Below are positions 25,965 to 35,283 of a stretch of DNA of 64,000 nt, one piece after another. Below the pieces are notes generated by a model. It was given only the letters and a program-made list of their open reading frames with translations. It was not told the DNA's origin and made no database searches. The stretch comes from Erwinia sp. S63 (GTDB lineage: Bacteria; Pseudomonadota; Gammaproteobacteria; Enterobacterales; Enterobacteriaceae), in contig NZ_JACVUP010000017.1 of NCBI RefSeq assembly GCF_016625195.1, forward strand, positions 62,001-126,000. The letters are read 5' to 3'. The position numbers were made by a program, and so were the translations under genes. Numbering within the stretch: the stretch's first letter is position 1; each line of letters begins with the position of its first letter.

Positions 25965-26642
25965 TCACCAGGCTAATTGCCTGCCGCTGTAATCAACGTA
26001 GTGATGTCCGCCCTGCCCGGCAAAACGGTTCATCTGCGCCACTAATCCCTGAGCACTTTCTACTGCAGTAATATCCGCATCATCCCCACCCATATCGGTC
26101 TTCACCCAGCCCGGATGCAGTGACAGCAAGGTTGTACCACGCAGATCCATCTGCTGCAGTAGTGCACGGCTCAGCATATTCAGTGCCACCTTGCTGGCTG
26201 AGTAGTAAGGGCGAAGCGCTTCCGCATTTTCCGTCAGGCTGCCGAGACGAGATGTGGTAATACCAAGCACCCCCTGTTTTTCCGTCAGCAACGGCAACAG
26301 ACCTTCCGCCATGCGCACGGGCGCAACGCTATTGGTCATAAACAGCTGTATCAGTTCATCATCGGAAGTGGCGATCAATTCCATTGAATTCGGGCCGAGA
26401 ATCCCGGCATTGATCAGCGCGCGATCAAACTGCTCGCCTTTGAGCTGCTGAAGTAATTGCTCACGCTGTGTGGCAATCGTGATATCCAGTGGCAGCCAGC
26501 GCAGTTTTTCATGCTGATAGGAAACGGCAGTGCTGCGATAAGTCGCCGTAACGTCCCAGCCATCAGCCAGCAGTTGCTGCACCACCGCCAGTCCAATCCC
26601 CTTTGAAGCACCGATAATTAACGCGCGTTTTGTTTGGCTCAT
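25965..26642 (-). CDS. Short-chain dehydrogenase/reductase
   Basis: The 225-residue SDR enzyme has the NAD(P) motif GASKGIG near the N-terminus, INAGILGP corresponding to the NAG motif, the catalytic Ser in ITTSRLGS and Tyr-x3-Lys in YYSASKVAL, and HPGWVKTDMGG near the end. The substrate is unknown. The start is ATG 26642 (MSQTKRALIIGASKG); the longer frame runs through the upstream terminator. It lies downstream of the mgtA unit in the same direction but behind a terminator. Confidence 0.88.
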   Translation of the reverse strand: MSQTKRALIIGASKGIGLAVVQQLLADGWDVTATYRSTAVSYQHEKLRWLPLDITIATQREQLLQQLKGEQFDRALINAGILGPNSMELIATSDDELIQLFMTNSVAPVRMAEGLLPLLTEKQGVLGITTSRLGSLTENAEALRPYYSASKVALNMLSRALLQQMDLRGTTLLSLHPGWVKTDMGGDDADITAVESAQGLVAQMNRFAGQGGHHYVDYSGRQLAW

Positions 26643-26660
26643 TTGTCCCTTCCCGCAGTT

Positions 26661-26690
26661 AAAAGGCAAAAGGGCAGGATAACCTGCCCT
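26661..26690 (-). terminator. Terminator of the mgtA unit
   Basis: AGGGCAGG/CCTGCCCT stem at 26671-26690, followed on the minus strand by TTTTGCCTTTT. It ends the mgtA transcript after the small membrane peptide gene. Confidence 0.8.
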
Positions 26691-26698
26691 TGGTTTGA

Positions 26699-26785
26699 CT
26701 AACGAAACACCAACGTTAGCACAACAATCACCACCATCATTATCAGCAGATGGCACACCACCTTATTAAGATTCCGATTCCGCAT
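26699..26785 (-). CDS. 28-residue membrane peptide, MgtR-like by position
   Basis: Just 15 bp after the magnesium ATPase stop codon, GGAGG precedes an ATG at 26785 that opens a 28-codon frame. The peptide has a polar, basic start (MRNRNLNK) and then one continuous hydrophobic helix ending VVLTLVFR. In Salmonella the mgtCBR operon encodes a 30-residue membrane peptide, MgtR, right after mgtB, which targets MgtC for degradation. Sequence identity with MgtR is not evident, and no mgtC gene is in the window, so any partner is unknown; the ATPase itself is one candidate. Confidence 0.65.
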   Translation of the reverse strand: MRNRNLNKVVCHLLIMMVVIVVLTLVFR

Positions 26786-26800
26786 AGCGCCTCCATGGGG

Positions 26801-29524
26801 TTAGAACCACTGGCCGAAGCGTTTGATGTAGAGCATTTTCATACCCTGTGCGACCACGCAGTAACCTAACAAGGTCGCGACCAGCCATGGGAAGTAAGCC
26901 CAGGGCAACGGGGTCAATCCCACCATGTGTCCCAACGGGGAGAATGGCAGCAGAATGCCTGCAATCATCACACACGCCGTAGTCAGCAGCACCGGCAGTG
27001 CAGCACGGCTCTGGATGAACGGAATTTTCTGGGTGCGCAGCATATGCACCACCAGCGTCTGCGACAGCAATCCTTCTACAAACCAACCGGACTGGAACAG
27101 TGACTGCATTTCCGGCGTGTTGGCGGCAAACACGTACCACATCACAGCAAAAGTCGTGATATCAAAGATTGATGATGTAGGCCCAATCCACAGCATAAAG
27201 CGTTTGATATTACGCGCGTCCCATTTGCGCGGTTTGCGCAGGAACTCACGGTCCATTTTGTCCCATGGCAGCGCCAGTTGAGACAGGTCATACATCAGGT
27301 TCTGAATCAGCAAATGAATCGCCAGCATTGGCAGGAACGGAATAAAGGCGCTCGCCACCAGCACCGAGAACACGTTGCCAAAGTTGGAACTGGCGGTCAT
27401 GTTCAGATACTTGATAATGTTGCCGAAGGTTTCGCGTCCTTTCATCACCCCCTCTTCCAGCACCATCAGATCCTTCTCCAGCAGGATGATGTCAGAAGAC
27501 TCTTTGGCAATATCTGCGGCACTATCCACTGAAATCCCGACATCGGCATCACGCAACGCAGGCGCATCGTTAATTCCGTCACCGAGGAAACCGACGGTGT
27601 GTCCTTGCTGCTGCAGCGCGCGCAGAATGCGAGATTTCTGCAGCGGCGTCAGTTTGGCAAACACCGCGCTGTGCGCTGCCGCCTCTGCCAGTTGCTCGTC
27701 GCTCATCATCGCAATCTGATCGCCAGTCACGATATCGCCAATGTCGATGCCCACTTGCTGGCAAATACGTGCGGTAACCACCGGGTTGTCGCCGGTCAGC
27801 ACTTTGACGCTGACGCCGTTATCACGCAGCGCGGTAATGGCTTTGGCGGCACTCTCCTTAGGTGGATCGAGGAAAGTGAGTAACCCTTCCACGGTTAACC
27901 CTTGCTCATCTGCCACACTCAATGCCTGCTGCAAGCCCGGCTCTTCCAGGGCACGACTCGCCACCAGCAATACACGGAAACCTTGCTCGTTGTACTGATG
28001 TGCCAGAGCTAACAATTCTGCACGGCGTTTTTCATCCAGCGGCTGAACCAGTTTTCCTTCACGCTCAGCCGTAGCGATGCTCAGCATCTCTTCCACCGCG
28101 CCTTTACAGATCAGCATCTGTTGATTCAGACGACGATCGCGCACTACAACAGAAACGCGGCGACGCACAAAATCAAACGGCAGCTCATCTACTTTGGCGT
28201 AATAGTCGCCCATGTCCGCGGTTACACGATCCTTGCCGTAGCGCAGAATCGCACGATCCATCAGATTCGGCGTGCTGCTCTGATAATGGCTGTTCAGCCA
28301 GCTCAGCATCAGTACGCGAGAGTTTTCCACCCCAGCGCAATCCAGATGATGCTCAAGAATGATGTTGTCCTGGGTCAGCGTGCCGGTTTTATCGGTACAC
28401 AGGATGTCCATCGCGCCAAGGTTTTGAATCGCGTTCAGCCGTTTCACAATCACTTTGCGGCGCGACATGGCAATCGCGCCTTTCGCCAGATTCGAGCTGA
28501 CAATCATCGGCAGCATTTCCGGCGTCAGACCCACCGCCACGGCCAGCGCAAACAACGACGCATCCAGCCAGTCGCCTTTGGTTAGCCCGTTAATCAGCAG
28601 CACCACCGGCACCATCACCAGCATGAAGCGGATCAGCAGCCAGCTGACGCTGTTCACGCCGCGATCAAAAGCGGTTTGGGTACGGTTGCCGACAATCGAT
28701 TTCGCCAGGCTGCCAAAGTAGGTTTCGCCCCCGGTCGCCACCACCACCGCTTTGGCACTGCCGCTGGAGACATTAGTGCCCATCAGACACACGCTGCCGA
28801 GTTCCAGCAATGAAGCGCCTTGATCGCTCGCTCCCGCCCCTTTGCTGGTGACGTTGCCTGTGACGTCATATTTCTCCACCGGCAGTGATTCACCGGTCAG
28901 TATCGCCTGGCTGATAAACAGATCGCGTGAATCCAACAGACGCACGTCAGCAGGCACCAGATCGCCCGCAGACAGATAAATAATGTCACCGGGTACCAGC
29001 GTGGCGATATCCACTTCCTGTTTAGCCGGTGGTTGCTGGGCAGATTCCCGGCGCAGCACAGTGGCAGTCGTGCGCACCATGGATTTCAATGCCTGCGCGG
29101 CTTTATTAGTGCGGAACTCTTGCCAGAAACGCAGCAAACCGCTGAGCGTTACCATCGTCACAATGATGATGACACCGGTCAGATCGGTCTCCTCGCCTTT
29201 ACGCAACGGCAGCAAGTAGTCAGTGAAAAAACTCACCGCCGCCAGCGCCATCAACACATAAATGAACGGGTTATTAAACGCCTGAAGCAACTGAATCAGT
29301 GCTGGGGGCGCTTTATCATGTGCCACCTGATTGCGGCCATAAACCTCCAGACGCGCTTCGGCTTCGCGTTCGCTCAGGCCCAGTGGGTCACTGCGCAGGC
29401 GGACTAAGGTTTCGTCGGCAGTGAAACCCGCTTCATCTTCAATCAGATAGCGCGGCGTTTTCTGACGCTGCGGGCGGGCGTTGCTCCAGGATTTTTTTTC
29501 CTGGTTGAGTTTCATGTCAGTCAT
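26801..29524 (-). CDS. mgtA: Magnesium-translocating P-type ATPase (MgtA/MgtB)
   Basis: The 907-residue inner-membrane P3B ATPase imports Mg2+. It has the actuator loop TGES, the phosphorylation motif CTDKTGTLTQD, the hinge GDGINDAPALRDADVG and about ten membrane segments with the typical VGLTPEMLPMIV before the phosphorylation domain. The start MTDMKLNQEKKSW at 29524 follows AAAGAGGAA; an in-frame ATG at 29581 is less likely. The long upstream leader (to about 30056) with small ORFs suggests control by attenuation, as in Salmonella mgtA. Length fits MgtB (908) as well as MgtA. Confidence 0.95.
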   Translation of the reverse strand: MTDMKLNQEKKSWSNARPQRQKTPRYLIEDEAGFTADETLVRLRSDPLGLSEREAEARLEVYGRNQVAHDKAPPALIQLLQAFNNPFIYVLMALAAVSFFTDYLLPLRKGEETDLTGVIIIVTMVTLSGLLRFWQEFRTNKAAQALKSMVRTTATVLRRESAQQPPAKQEVDIATLVPGDIIYLSAGDLVPADVRLLDSRDLFISQAILTGESLPVEKYDVTGNVTSKGAGASDQGASLLELGSVCLMGTNVSSGSAKAVVVATGGETYFGSLAKSIVGNRTQTAFDRGVNSVSWLLIRFMLVMVPVVLLINGLTKGDWLDASLFALAVAVGLTPEMLPMIVSSNLAKGAIAMSRRKVIVKRLNAIQNLGAMDILCTDKTGTLTQDNIILEHHLDCAGVENSRVLMLSWLNSHYQSSTPNLMDRAILRYGKDRVTADMGDYYAKVDELPFDFVRRRVSVVVRDRRLNQQMLICKGAVEEMLSIATAEREGKLVQPLDEKRRAELLALAHQYNEQGFRVLLVASRALEEPGLQQALSVADEQGLTVEGLLTFLDPPKESAAKAITALRDNGVSVKVLTGDNPVVTARICQQVGIDIGDIVTGDQIAMMSDEQLAEAAAHSAVFAKLTPLQKSRILRALQQQGHTVGFLGDGINDAPALRDADVGISVDSAADIAKESSDIILLEKDLMVLEEGVMKGRETFGNIIKYLNMTASSNFGNVFSVLVASAFIPFLPMLAIHLLIQNLMYDLSQLALPWDKMDREFLRKPRKWDARNIKRFMLWIGPTSSIFDITTFAVMWYVFAANTPEMQSLFQSGWFVEGLLSQTLVVHMLRTQKIPFIQSRAALPVLLTTACVMIAGILLPFSPLGHMVGLTPLPWAYFPWLVATLLGYCVVAQGMKMLYIKRFGQWF

Positions 29525-29611
29525 GATGACATTCCTCTTTTTTTTTACGGCAATAAAAGTCCCTGTGCATGGAGCACACAATTCGGGATAAATTAAATTA
29601 ACGACGATGCG

Positions 29612-29647
29612 TTAGATGATTAAAAATAACCTATCGGGAATTTCCAT
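29612..29647 (-). CDS. Second mini-ORF in the mgtA leader (11 codons)
   Basis: The excellent site GGGAGGTAAT directly precedes ATG 29647, which opens MEIPDRLFLII and stops at 29612. It lies between the proline-rich leader peptide and mgtA. A frame this short can occur by chance, but the strength of its ribosome binding site is unusual for non-coding leader RNA. Confidence 0.45.
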   Translation of the reverse strand: MEIPDRLFLII

Positions 29648-29824
29648 ATTACCTCCCGTAAATAAAAGACGAAGAAATTCGCTCGTTAAAATAACGAGAA
29701 ATAGCGATGACGATGTCAATAATGCCGTAACGTGCGATCTTCAGTCAGTCCGGATTTGCCAGGTAGCCTGAGCACGGACGTGCCAAAACGCGCTAAAACA
29801 GCGGTTAATTATGCACGCTGAAAA

Positions 29825-29875
29825 TCAGCGCGCGCATCGAGGCGGAGGAAAAAGTGCGTTTAAAATCATGTGCAT
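29825..29875 (-). CDS. Proline-rich leader peptide of mgtA (MgtL-like)
   Basis: Sixteen codons, MHMILNALFPPPRCAR, with GGGGA 8 bp upstream. Three successive proline codons (CCT CCG CCT) are followed by Arg. The Salmonella MgtL leader also relies on proline codons, so that slow proline translation under low Mg2+ or low proline changes leader folding and lets mgtA be transcribed. Sequence is unrelated to MgtL; the assignment rests on position and the Pro run. The stop codon falls within an inverted repeat (GCGCGCTGA...TCAGCGTGC), suggesting alternative structures. Confidence 0.6.
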   Translation of the reverse strand: MHMILNALFPPPRCAR

Positions 29876-30061
29876 GATGAAATCCCCACGGGCATCAACC
29901 CGCTACTGTCGTTTAAAGGGGAACAATCATCAGAGAGAAGAGAGGATTGCTGCCCGCCGTGTTGGCAAGCAGCGACAAAAGAATTCGCGCGTCAGCTTGC
30001 CTTGTGTTGCCATCTAAAAGGGTGACTGTCCAACTGAATTCTCCTGTTTGAAGTTGGCGCC

Positions 30062-30090
30062 ATTATATTCCTGAGCGAAGCGAAGTAAAG
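30062..30090 (-). promoter_or_regulatory. Predicted promoter of the mgtA leader transcript
   Basis: On the minus strand a consensus TATAAT (30062-30067) with a 17-bp spacer and a weak CTTTAC (30085-30090). A weak -35 with a strong -10 fits an activator-dependent promoter. I could not see a convincing PhoP box (paired GTTTA). The transcript would have a leader of about 530 nt, with inverted repeats at 30029-30057 (CCAACT/AGTTGG) and 29962-30003 (GGCAAGC/GCTTGCC). Confidence 0.5.
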
Positions 30091-30327
30091 TTAATTATTT
30101 CCGTTCAGCAACGAGTTTAATTTCCGTTGTGATTTGGTTGATGAAAGGACATAAACTGGCGAGTATCTAGCACAGCGCGGTGCGATAACAATAACAGCAT
30201 ATTTAACAGGCTTATAACTAATCCGTCGCGCTTAGAACCGTAAAGCATATGTATAGCCATAAATTGACTATTCTTCATTACGGCGCTCTCGTACACTCGC
30301 GTTACTTTTTTAAGGCAAGGAAACAAC

Positions 30328-31896
30328 ATGAAAAAAATCATTCCCTCACTGCTGGCATTATCGCTGGTAGCCGCCTTCTCTGCTCAGGCCGCAACACCAA
30401 AAGATACGCTGGTGATTGCGCAGTCGACTGATGATGCTGATAGCTTCGATCCGGCACAGGGCTTTGAACTCACCACAGTGCAAGCATTCACTAACATCTA
30501 TCAACGTCTGGTTCAGTCGGATCCAACTAACCCTACCGATCTGAAGCCAACGCTGGCCACCTCCTGGACGCCAGGCAGTGACAACCGCAGCCTGACCTTT
30601 GAACTGCGCAAAGGCGCGCAATTCGCCAGCGGTAATCCGCTGCGTCCGGAAGATGTGATCTTCTCGCTGGGTCGCGTGGTGAAACTTAACCTCGATCCCT
30701 CCTTTATTCTGACGCAGCTCGGCTGGAATAAAGACAACGTCGATACCTTCCTGAAAAAAGTCGATGACAACCATGTGCAGATTAGCTGGAGCGCCAACGT
30801 CAGCCCGGCCTATGTGCTGAGCCTGCTGTCTGCACCGGTCTCTTCGATTGTGGATGAGAAAACTGCACAGGCGAATGCCAAAAACGGTGACTTCGGTCAT
30901 GCCTGGTTAGGCACCAATTCAGCGGGTAGCGGCCCTTATCAGATTCGTAAAGTGGTGCTGCATGAAGTGGTACTGCTGACCGCCAACCCGACCTCACCGG
31001 CGGGCGCACCGAAGCTGAAGAACATCCTGATCAAGAACGTGCCGGAACCTGCTGCGCGTCGTCTGCTGCTGGAACAGGGCGATGTGGATATTGCTCGTAA
31101 CCTCGGCGCAGACCAAATTGCGGCGCTGAAAGGCAAAACGGGCGTGAAGACCGAAGCGATTCCGATGGCCTCGCTCTACTACATTCAGTTCAACGTCGGT
31201 GAGAATCCGGTGTTGAAGAACCCGGCACTGTGGGAAGCGGCGCGTTACCTGTTCGACTACAAAGGTATTGCTAACGACCTGCTGAAAGGCCAGTTCGAAG
31301 TACATCAAACCTTCCTGCCTAAAGGTTTCCTCGGTGCGTTGAATGACACGCCGTACACCTACGATCCGGAAAAAGCCAAAGCGATTCTGAAGAAAGCAGG
31401 TTTAACCAACGTCAGCTTTAAGCTCTCCACCAGCAACCAGCCACCGTATCTCGACATCGCGCAGGCATTACAGGGCAGCTTTGCCAAAGGTGGCGTGAAA
31501 GTGGAAGTGCAGCCGGGCCTGAGTTCTGAAGTCTCTACTCGCGTGAAAGCGCATCAGTACGAAGCCACGCTGAACGCCTGGGGTGCGGATTATTTCGATC
31601 CGAATACCAATGCCGCCTCGTTCGCCTATAACCCGGAAGATGGCAGCAAAACCATCGCTTATCGTTCGGACTGGCACATTCCAGAGCTGAGCAAGCAAAC
31701 GCTGGCCGCCACCGCCGAAGCTGATAGCAATAAACGCGTTGAGCTGTATCAGGCGATGCAGCGTGAAGTGCTGAAGAACTCGCCATACGTGATCGGCTTG
31801 CAGGCGCGCAACCTGATTGCATTGCGCGATAACCTGAAAGGCTATGTGCAGGGGATTAACCCAGACATGGTTTATTACTCGCAGGTTTCTAAGTAA
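30328..31896 (+). CDS. ABC transporter substrate-binding protein, peptide/nickel type
   Basis: The 522-residue family 5 solute-binding protein has a signal peptide (MKKIIPSLLALSLVAAFSAQA). Family features are SFDPAQGFELTTVQAFTNIYQRLV near the start, LEQGDVDIARNL in the middle and WGADYFDPNTNA in the last third. Such proteins bind oligopeptides, nickel complexes or opine-like solutes in the periplasm; the ligand cannot be told from sequence. It heads a five-gene operon with two permeases and two ATPases, and AAGGAAAC precedes the ATG. Confidence 0.9.
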   Translation: MKKIIPSLLALSLVAAFSAQAATPKDTLVIAQSTDDADSFDPAQGFELTTVQAFTNIYQRLVQSDPTNPTDLKPTLATSWTPGSDNRSLTFELRKGAQFASGNPLRPEDVIFSLGRVVKLNLDPSFILTQLGWNKDNVDTFLKKVDDNHVQISWSANVSPAYVLSLLSAPVSSIVDEKTAQANAKNGDFGHAWLGTNSAGSGPYQIRKVVLHEVVLLTANPTSPAGAPKLKNILIKNVPEPAARRLLLEQGDVDIARNLGADQIAALKGKTGVKTEAIPMASLYYIQFNVGENPVLKNPALWEAARYLFDYKGIANDLLKGQFEVHQTFLPKGFLGALNDTPYTYDPEKAKAILKKAGLTNVSFKLSTSNQPPYLDIAQALQGSFAKGGVKVEVQPGLSSEVSTRVKAHQYEATLNAWGADYFDPNTNAASFAYNPEDGSKTIAYRSDWHIPELSKQTLAATAEADSNKRVELYQAMQREVLKNSPYVIGLQARNLIALRDNLKGYVQGINPDMVYYSQVSK

Positions 31897-32948
31897 TGGC
31901 AGTGTCTGCTTCACAGGCCGGGTTCGCCCGGCCACTCTGGCAACGCGTTAGCCGCCTGGTTACCAGCCTGTTATCGCTGCTGGTGACGTTGATTGGTTTG
32001 TTAGCGTTCACTTTCATGCTGTCGCACCTGTCGCCGGTTGATCCGGTGCAACAGATCGCCGGCGATCACGCCAGCGAAGCCACCTATGCACAGGTGCGCC
32101 ACGATCTCGGCCTCGACCAGCCGGTGCTGGTACAGTTCTGGCGCTACATCAGCCATCTGGCGCAGGGCAATTTAGGGCTCTCGCATCTGACCAATCAGCC
32201 CGTCAGTGCGGATTTGATGCGCACCTTCCCCGCCACCATTGAACTCGCCACCTGCGCGATGATCTTTGCGGCGATTTTTGGCATCACTTTAGCCTTACTG
32301 GCCGCTTGGAAGCCGGGCAGCGTGATCGATAACGTGGCGCGCTTTATCTCGCTGCTCGGCTATTCCGTGCCGGTATTCTGGCTGGGCTTACTGGGCTTGC
32401 TACTGTTTTACGCCGTGCTGCACTGGTCCGCGGGGCCGGGACAACTGGACGATATCTGGATCTACACGCTGGAGCCGAAAACCGGCTTCGTGCTGATCGA
32501 TAGCTGGCTGTCTGGCGATCCTGAGATGTTCCGCAATGCGATTGCCCACCTGTGGCTGCCGGTGGTGATTCTTGGCCTACTGGCGATGGCCGGTATTACA
32601 CGCTTATTGCGTGCCGCGCTGTTAGAAGAGAGCAGCAAAGAGTATGTGATTCTGGCGCGCGCCAAAGGCGCAGGGCGGACTCGCATCTTGCTGCGTCATA
32701 TCTTCCCCAACGTGCTGGGGACACTGATCACCGTGATCGCCCTCTCCTACGCCACCCTGCTGGAAGGTTCGGTGTTAACCGAAACCGTCTTCGCCTGGCC
32801 CGGTGTCGGACGCTACATGACCAACGCGCTGTTTTCCTCTGATACACCAGCGATCCTCGGCTCGACCCTGCTGATTGGCAGCTGCTTTATTCTGCTTAAT
32901 GCCGTGGCCGATGCCCTCACCTGGTTAACCGATCCGAGAACCCGATGA
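31896..32948 (+). CDS. ABC transporter permease, DppB/NikB type
   Basis: The 350-residue inner-membrane permease begins at the last base of the previous stop codon (TAATG). It has six membrane segments, the N-terminal YAQVRHDLGLDQPVLVQFWRYI typical of the group and the EAA loop EYVILARAKGAGRTRILLRHIFPNVLG. It forms the channel with the next gene product. The gene is 4 bp overlapped with it. Confidence 0.9.
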   Translation: MAVSASQAGFARPLWQRVSRLVTSLLSLLVTLIGLLAFTFMLSHLSPVDPVQQIAGDHASEATYAQVRHDLGLDQPVLVQFWRYISHLAQGNLGLSHLTNQPVSADLMRTFPATIELATCAMIFAAIFGITLALLAAWKPGSVIDNVARFISLLGYSVPVFWLGLLGLLLFYAVLHWSAGPGQLDDIWIYTLEPKTGFVLIDSWLSGDPEMFRNAIAHLWLPVVILGLLAMAGITRLLRAALLEESSKEYVILARAKGAGRTRILLRHIFPNVLGTLITVIALSYATLLEGSVLTETVFAWPGVGRYMTNALFSSDTPAILGSTLLIGSCFILLNAVADALTWLTDPRTR

Positions 32949-33802
32949 CTCAACAACTCTCTGAACTGGAGACAGTTCGTCCGCGCCGCCGCCGTGCGCG
33001 CGTGACTTCACTGACCATCGGTCTGACGCTGGTGGTGATTGTGGTGGCGATGGCACTGTTCGCCCCACTGCTGGCCCCCTTTGATCCTAACGCCCAGGTG
33101 ATCGCCCAGCGTTTGCAGGCCCCTTCCGCGCTGCACTGGTTTGGCACCGATGGCTTTGGCCGCGATTTGCTGTCACGCGTGATCTACGGTGCGCGTCCTA
33201 CGCTGTTGCTGGTGTCACTGATTCTGGTACTGACCATTCCGGTGGGCCTGCTGGTCGGAATTACTGCCGGTTATGTGGGCGGCTGGACCGAACGCGTGCT
33301 GATGCGCATCACGGATATCTTCCTGTCGCTGCCGAATCTGGTGATCGCGCTGGCGCTGGTGGCCATGCTCGGTCCGGGATTGATGAACGGCGCGCTAGCG
33401 CTGGCGCTCACCAGTTGGCCACCGTTTGCCCGTCAGGCGCGTGCGGAAACCCTGGCACTGCGCCGCAGTGATTATCTGGCGGCTGCGCGTATGCAGGGTA
33501 TTACCGGTTTGCGCTTAATGTTCGGCCATATTTTACCGCTGTGTTTGCCCACTGCCGTGGTGCGTGCGGCATTGAGCCTCGGCGGCATCATTCTCTCCGC
33601 TGCGGGCCTCGGCTTCCTGGGCATGGGCGTGCAACCACCAACCGCCGAATGGGGTTCGATGGTGGCAGAAGGCAGTAAAGTGATCTTCGACCAATGGTGG
33701 GTGGCCGCCGCACCGGGTGGCGCGATTCTGTTCGCCAGCCTGGCGTTTAACCTGACAGGCGATGGCCTGCGCGACCGACTGGATACCCGTCATGCCAAAT
33801 GA
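32945..33802 (+). CDS. ABC transporter permease, DppC/NikC type
   Basis: The 285-residue second permease has a basic N-terminus (RPRRRRARV), family marker HWFGTDGFGRDLLSRVIYGAR, the EAA loop DYLAAARMQGITGLRLMFGHILP and the C-terminal GDGLRDRLDTR. It overlaps the next gene by 11 bp. Confidence 0.9.
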   Translation: MTQQLSELETVRPRRRRARVTSLTIGLTLVVIVVAMALFAPLLAPFDPNAQVIAQRLQAPSALHWFGTDGFGRDLLSRVIYGARPTLLLVSLILVLTIPVGLLVGITAGYVGGWTERVLMRITDIFLSLPNLVIALALVAMLGPGLMNGALALALTSWPPFARQARAETLALRRSDYLAAARMQGITGLRLMFGHILPLCLPTAVVRAALSLGGIILSAAGLGFLGMGVQPPTAEWGSMVAEGSKVIFDQWWVAAAPGGAILFASLAFNLTGDGLRDRLDTRHAK

Positions 33803-34625
33803 TTTGTTAATTGATGCCCAAGGGCTGACCATTCGCAGCGAAGATACGCTGTTAGTGGATAATATCGCCTTTCAAATTGGCCGTGAGCGCGTGGCGCTGG
33901 TGGGTGAATCCGGTTCGGGCAAATCACTGACGGCCCGCTCGCTGATGGGACTGCTCTCTCCTTCATTGCAGTTGCAGGCGGATTGTTTACAGGTGGTGGG
34001 TGCCGATGCGCTCAACCTGCGCGAACGTGACTGGATCGCCCTGCGCGGCGGTAAAGTGGCGATGGTGATGCAGGATCCGAAATACGCCCTCAACCCGACT
34101 CGCACCATTGGCTGGCAGGTCGAAGAGCCGCTGGTGCTGCACCGCAAACTGAGCCGTGCCGAACGCAAAGAGAAAGTGTGCGAGATGCTGGATGCGGTGG
34201 GTCTGCCCGATCCGCGCCAGTTGATGAAACGCTATCCACATCAGCTTTCCGGCGGCATGGGCCAACGCGTGATGCTGGCGATTGCCTTGATCACCGATCC
34301 TGAACTGCTGATTGCCGATGAACCGACCTCGGCGCTCGATCATGCGATGCGCGATCAGGTGCTGGCGCTGATTCGCCGTTTGGTGGAGCAACGCAATATG
34401 GGCTTACTGCTGATCAGCCACGATCTGCAGCAGGTCTCCGAGCACTGCGATCGCGTGATGGTGATGTACAAAGGTCGCCTGCTGGATACGCTGCCTGCGG
34501 CTCAACTCGCCAATGCCACCCATCCTTATACGCGCACGCTCTGGGCGTGTCGCCCCAGTAAAGCGACGCACGGCGAGCGTTTACCGGTGCTGGATCGCGC
34601 TGCGCTGGAGGCAGACCATGATTAA
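33792..34625 (+). CDS. ABC transporter ATPase, DppD/NikD type
   Basis: The 277-residue ATPase begins at ATG 33792, within the permease end. It has Walker A GESGSGKS, signature LSGGMGQRVMLAIAL, Walker B LLIADEPTSALD and the switch LLISHDLQQ. The C-terminal oligopeptide-transporter extension is short. It pairs with the following ATPase. Confidence 0.9.
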   Translation: MPNDLLIDAQGLTIRSEDTLLVDNIAFQIGRERVALVGESGSGKSLTARSLMGLLSPSLQLQADCLQVVGADALNLRERDWIALRGGKVAMVMQDPKYALNPTRTIGWQVEEPLVLHRKLSRAERKEKVCEMLDAVGLPDPRQLMKRYPHQLSGGMGQRVMLAIALITDPELLIADEPTSALDHAMRDQVLALIRRLVEQRNMGLLLISHDLQQVSEHCDRVMVMYKGRLLDTLPAAQLANATHPYTRTLWACRPSKATHGERLPVLDRAALEADHD

Positions 34626-35283
34626 GTTAAACAATCTGAGCGTGTCGCATAAGCAGGGCTACGAACTGCGCACCGTGGTGCACGACGTATCCTTGCAGGT
34701 GGCGGCGGGCGAATGTTTCGGTCTGGTGGGGCCATCGGGCTGCGGCAAGTCTTCACTGCTGTGGGTGATGGCCGGCCTGAATCCCTTCTGGAGCGGCAGC
34801 ATGCAACTGGCAGGCACCGATGTGCGGCCAGGTAAAGCCTTTACCGGCCCGCTGCGTCGTGATGTGCAAATGGTGTTTCAGGATCCTTATGCCTCACTGC
34901 ATCCACGCCATCGTCTGCGCCGTACGCTGGCCGAACCGTTGAAGATGCTGAAGCGCGATAATATCGACGACCGCATCAATCAGGGTTTTCGCCATGTAGG
35001 GCTGGATCCGGCACTGGCGGATCGTTATCCGCATCAGCTGTCCGGCGGCCAGCGTCAGCGCGTGGCGATTGTGCGCGCCCTGCTGCTGGAGCCCAAAATC
35101 TTGCTTTTGGATGAGCCAACCTCAGCACTGGATATGTCGGTGCAGGCGGAGATCCTCAATCTACTCAACGATTTGAAGCAGAATGACGGATTGACCATGG
35201 TGCTGGTGAGTCACGATCCTGATGTGATCGATCATATGTGCGACCGCGCGGCACATATGGCGTTGGGTCGGATTGTCGGTTAA
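34618..35283 (+). CDS. ABC transporter ATPase, DppF/NikE type
   Basis: The 221-residue ATPase starts at ATG 34618, overlapping the previous gene by 8 bp; the longer frame to 34513 only mirrors it. Walker A GPSGCGKSS, the signature LSGGQRQRVAIVRA, Walker B ILLLDEPTSALD and the switch LVSHDPDV are intact. It is about 50-100 residues shorter than DppF because the C-terminal extension is missing, closer to NikE-like forms. Last gene of the operon. Confidence 0.9.
   Translation: MIKLNNLSVSHKQGYELRTVVHDVSLQVAAGECFGLVGPSGCGKSSLLWVMAGLNPFWSGSMQLAGTDVRPGKAFTGPLRRDVQMVFQDPYASLHPRHRLRRTLAEPLKMLKRDNIDDRINQGFRHVGLDPALADRYPHQLSGGQRQRVAIVRALLLEPKILLLDEPTSALDMSVQAEILNLLNDLKQNDGLTMVLVSHDPDVIDHMCDRAAHMALGRIVG

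Noticed and set aside
29525..30061. M-box or Mn (yybP-ykoY) riboswitch in the mgtA leader
   Set aside because: The conserved core sequences of these riboswitches are not recognisable. The leader peptide model explains the visible features better.
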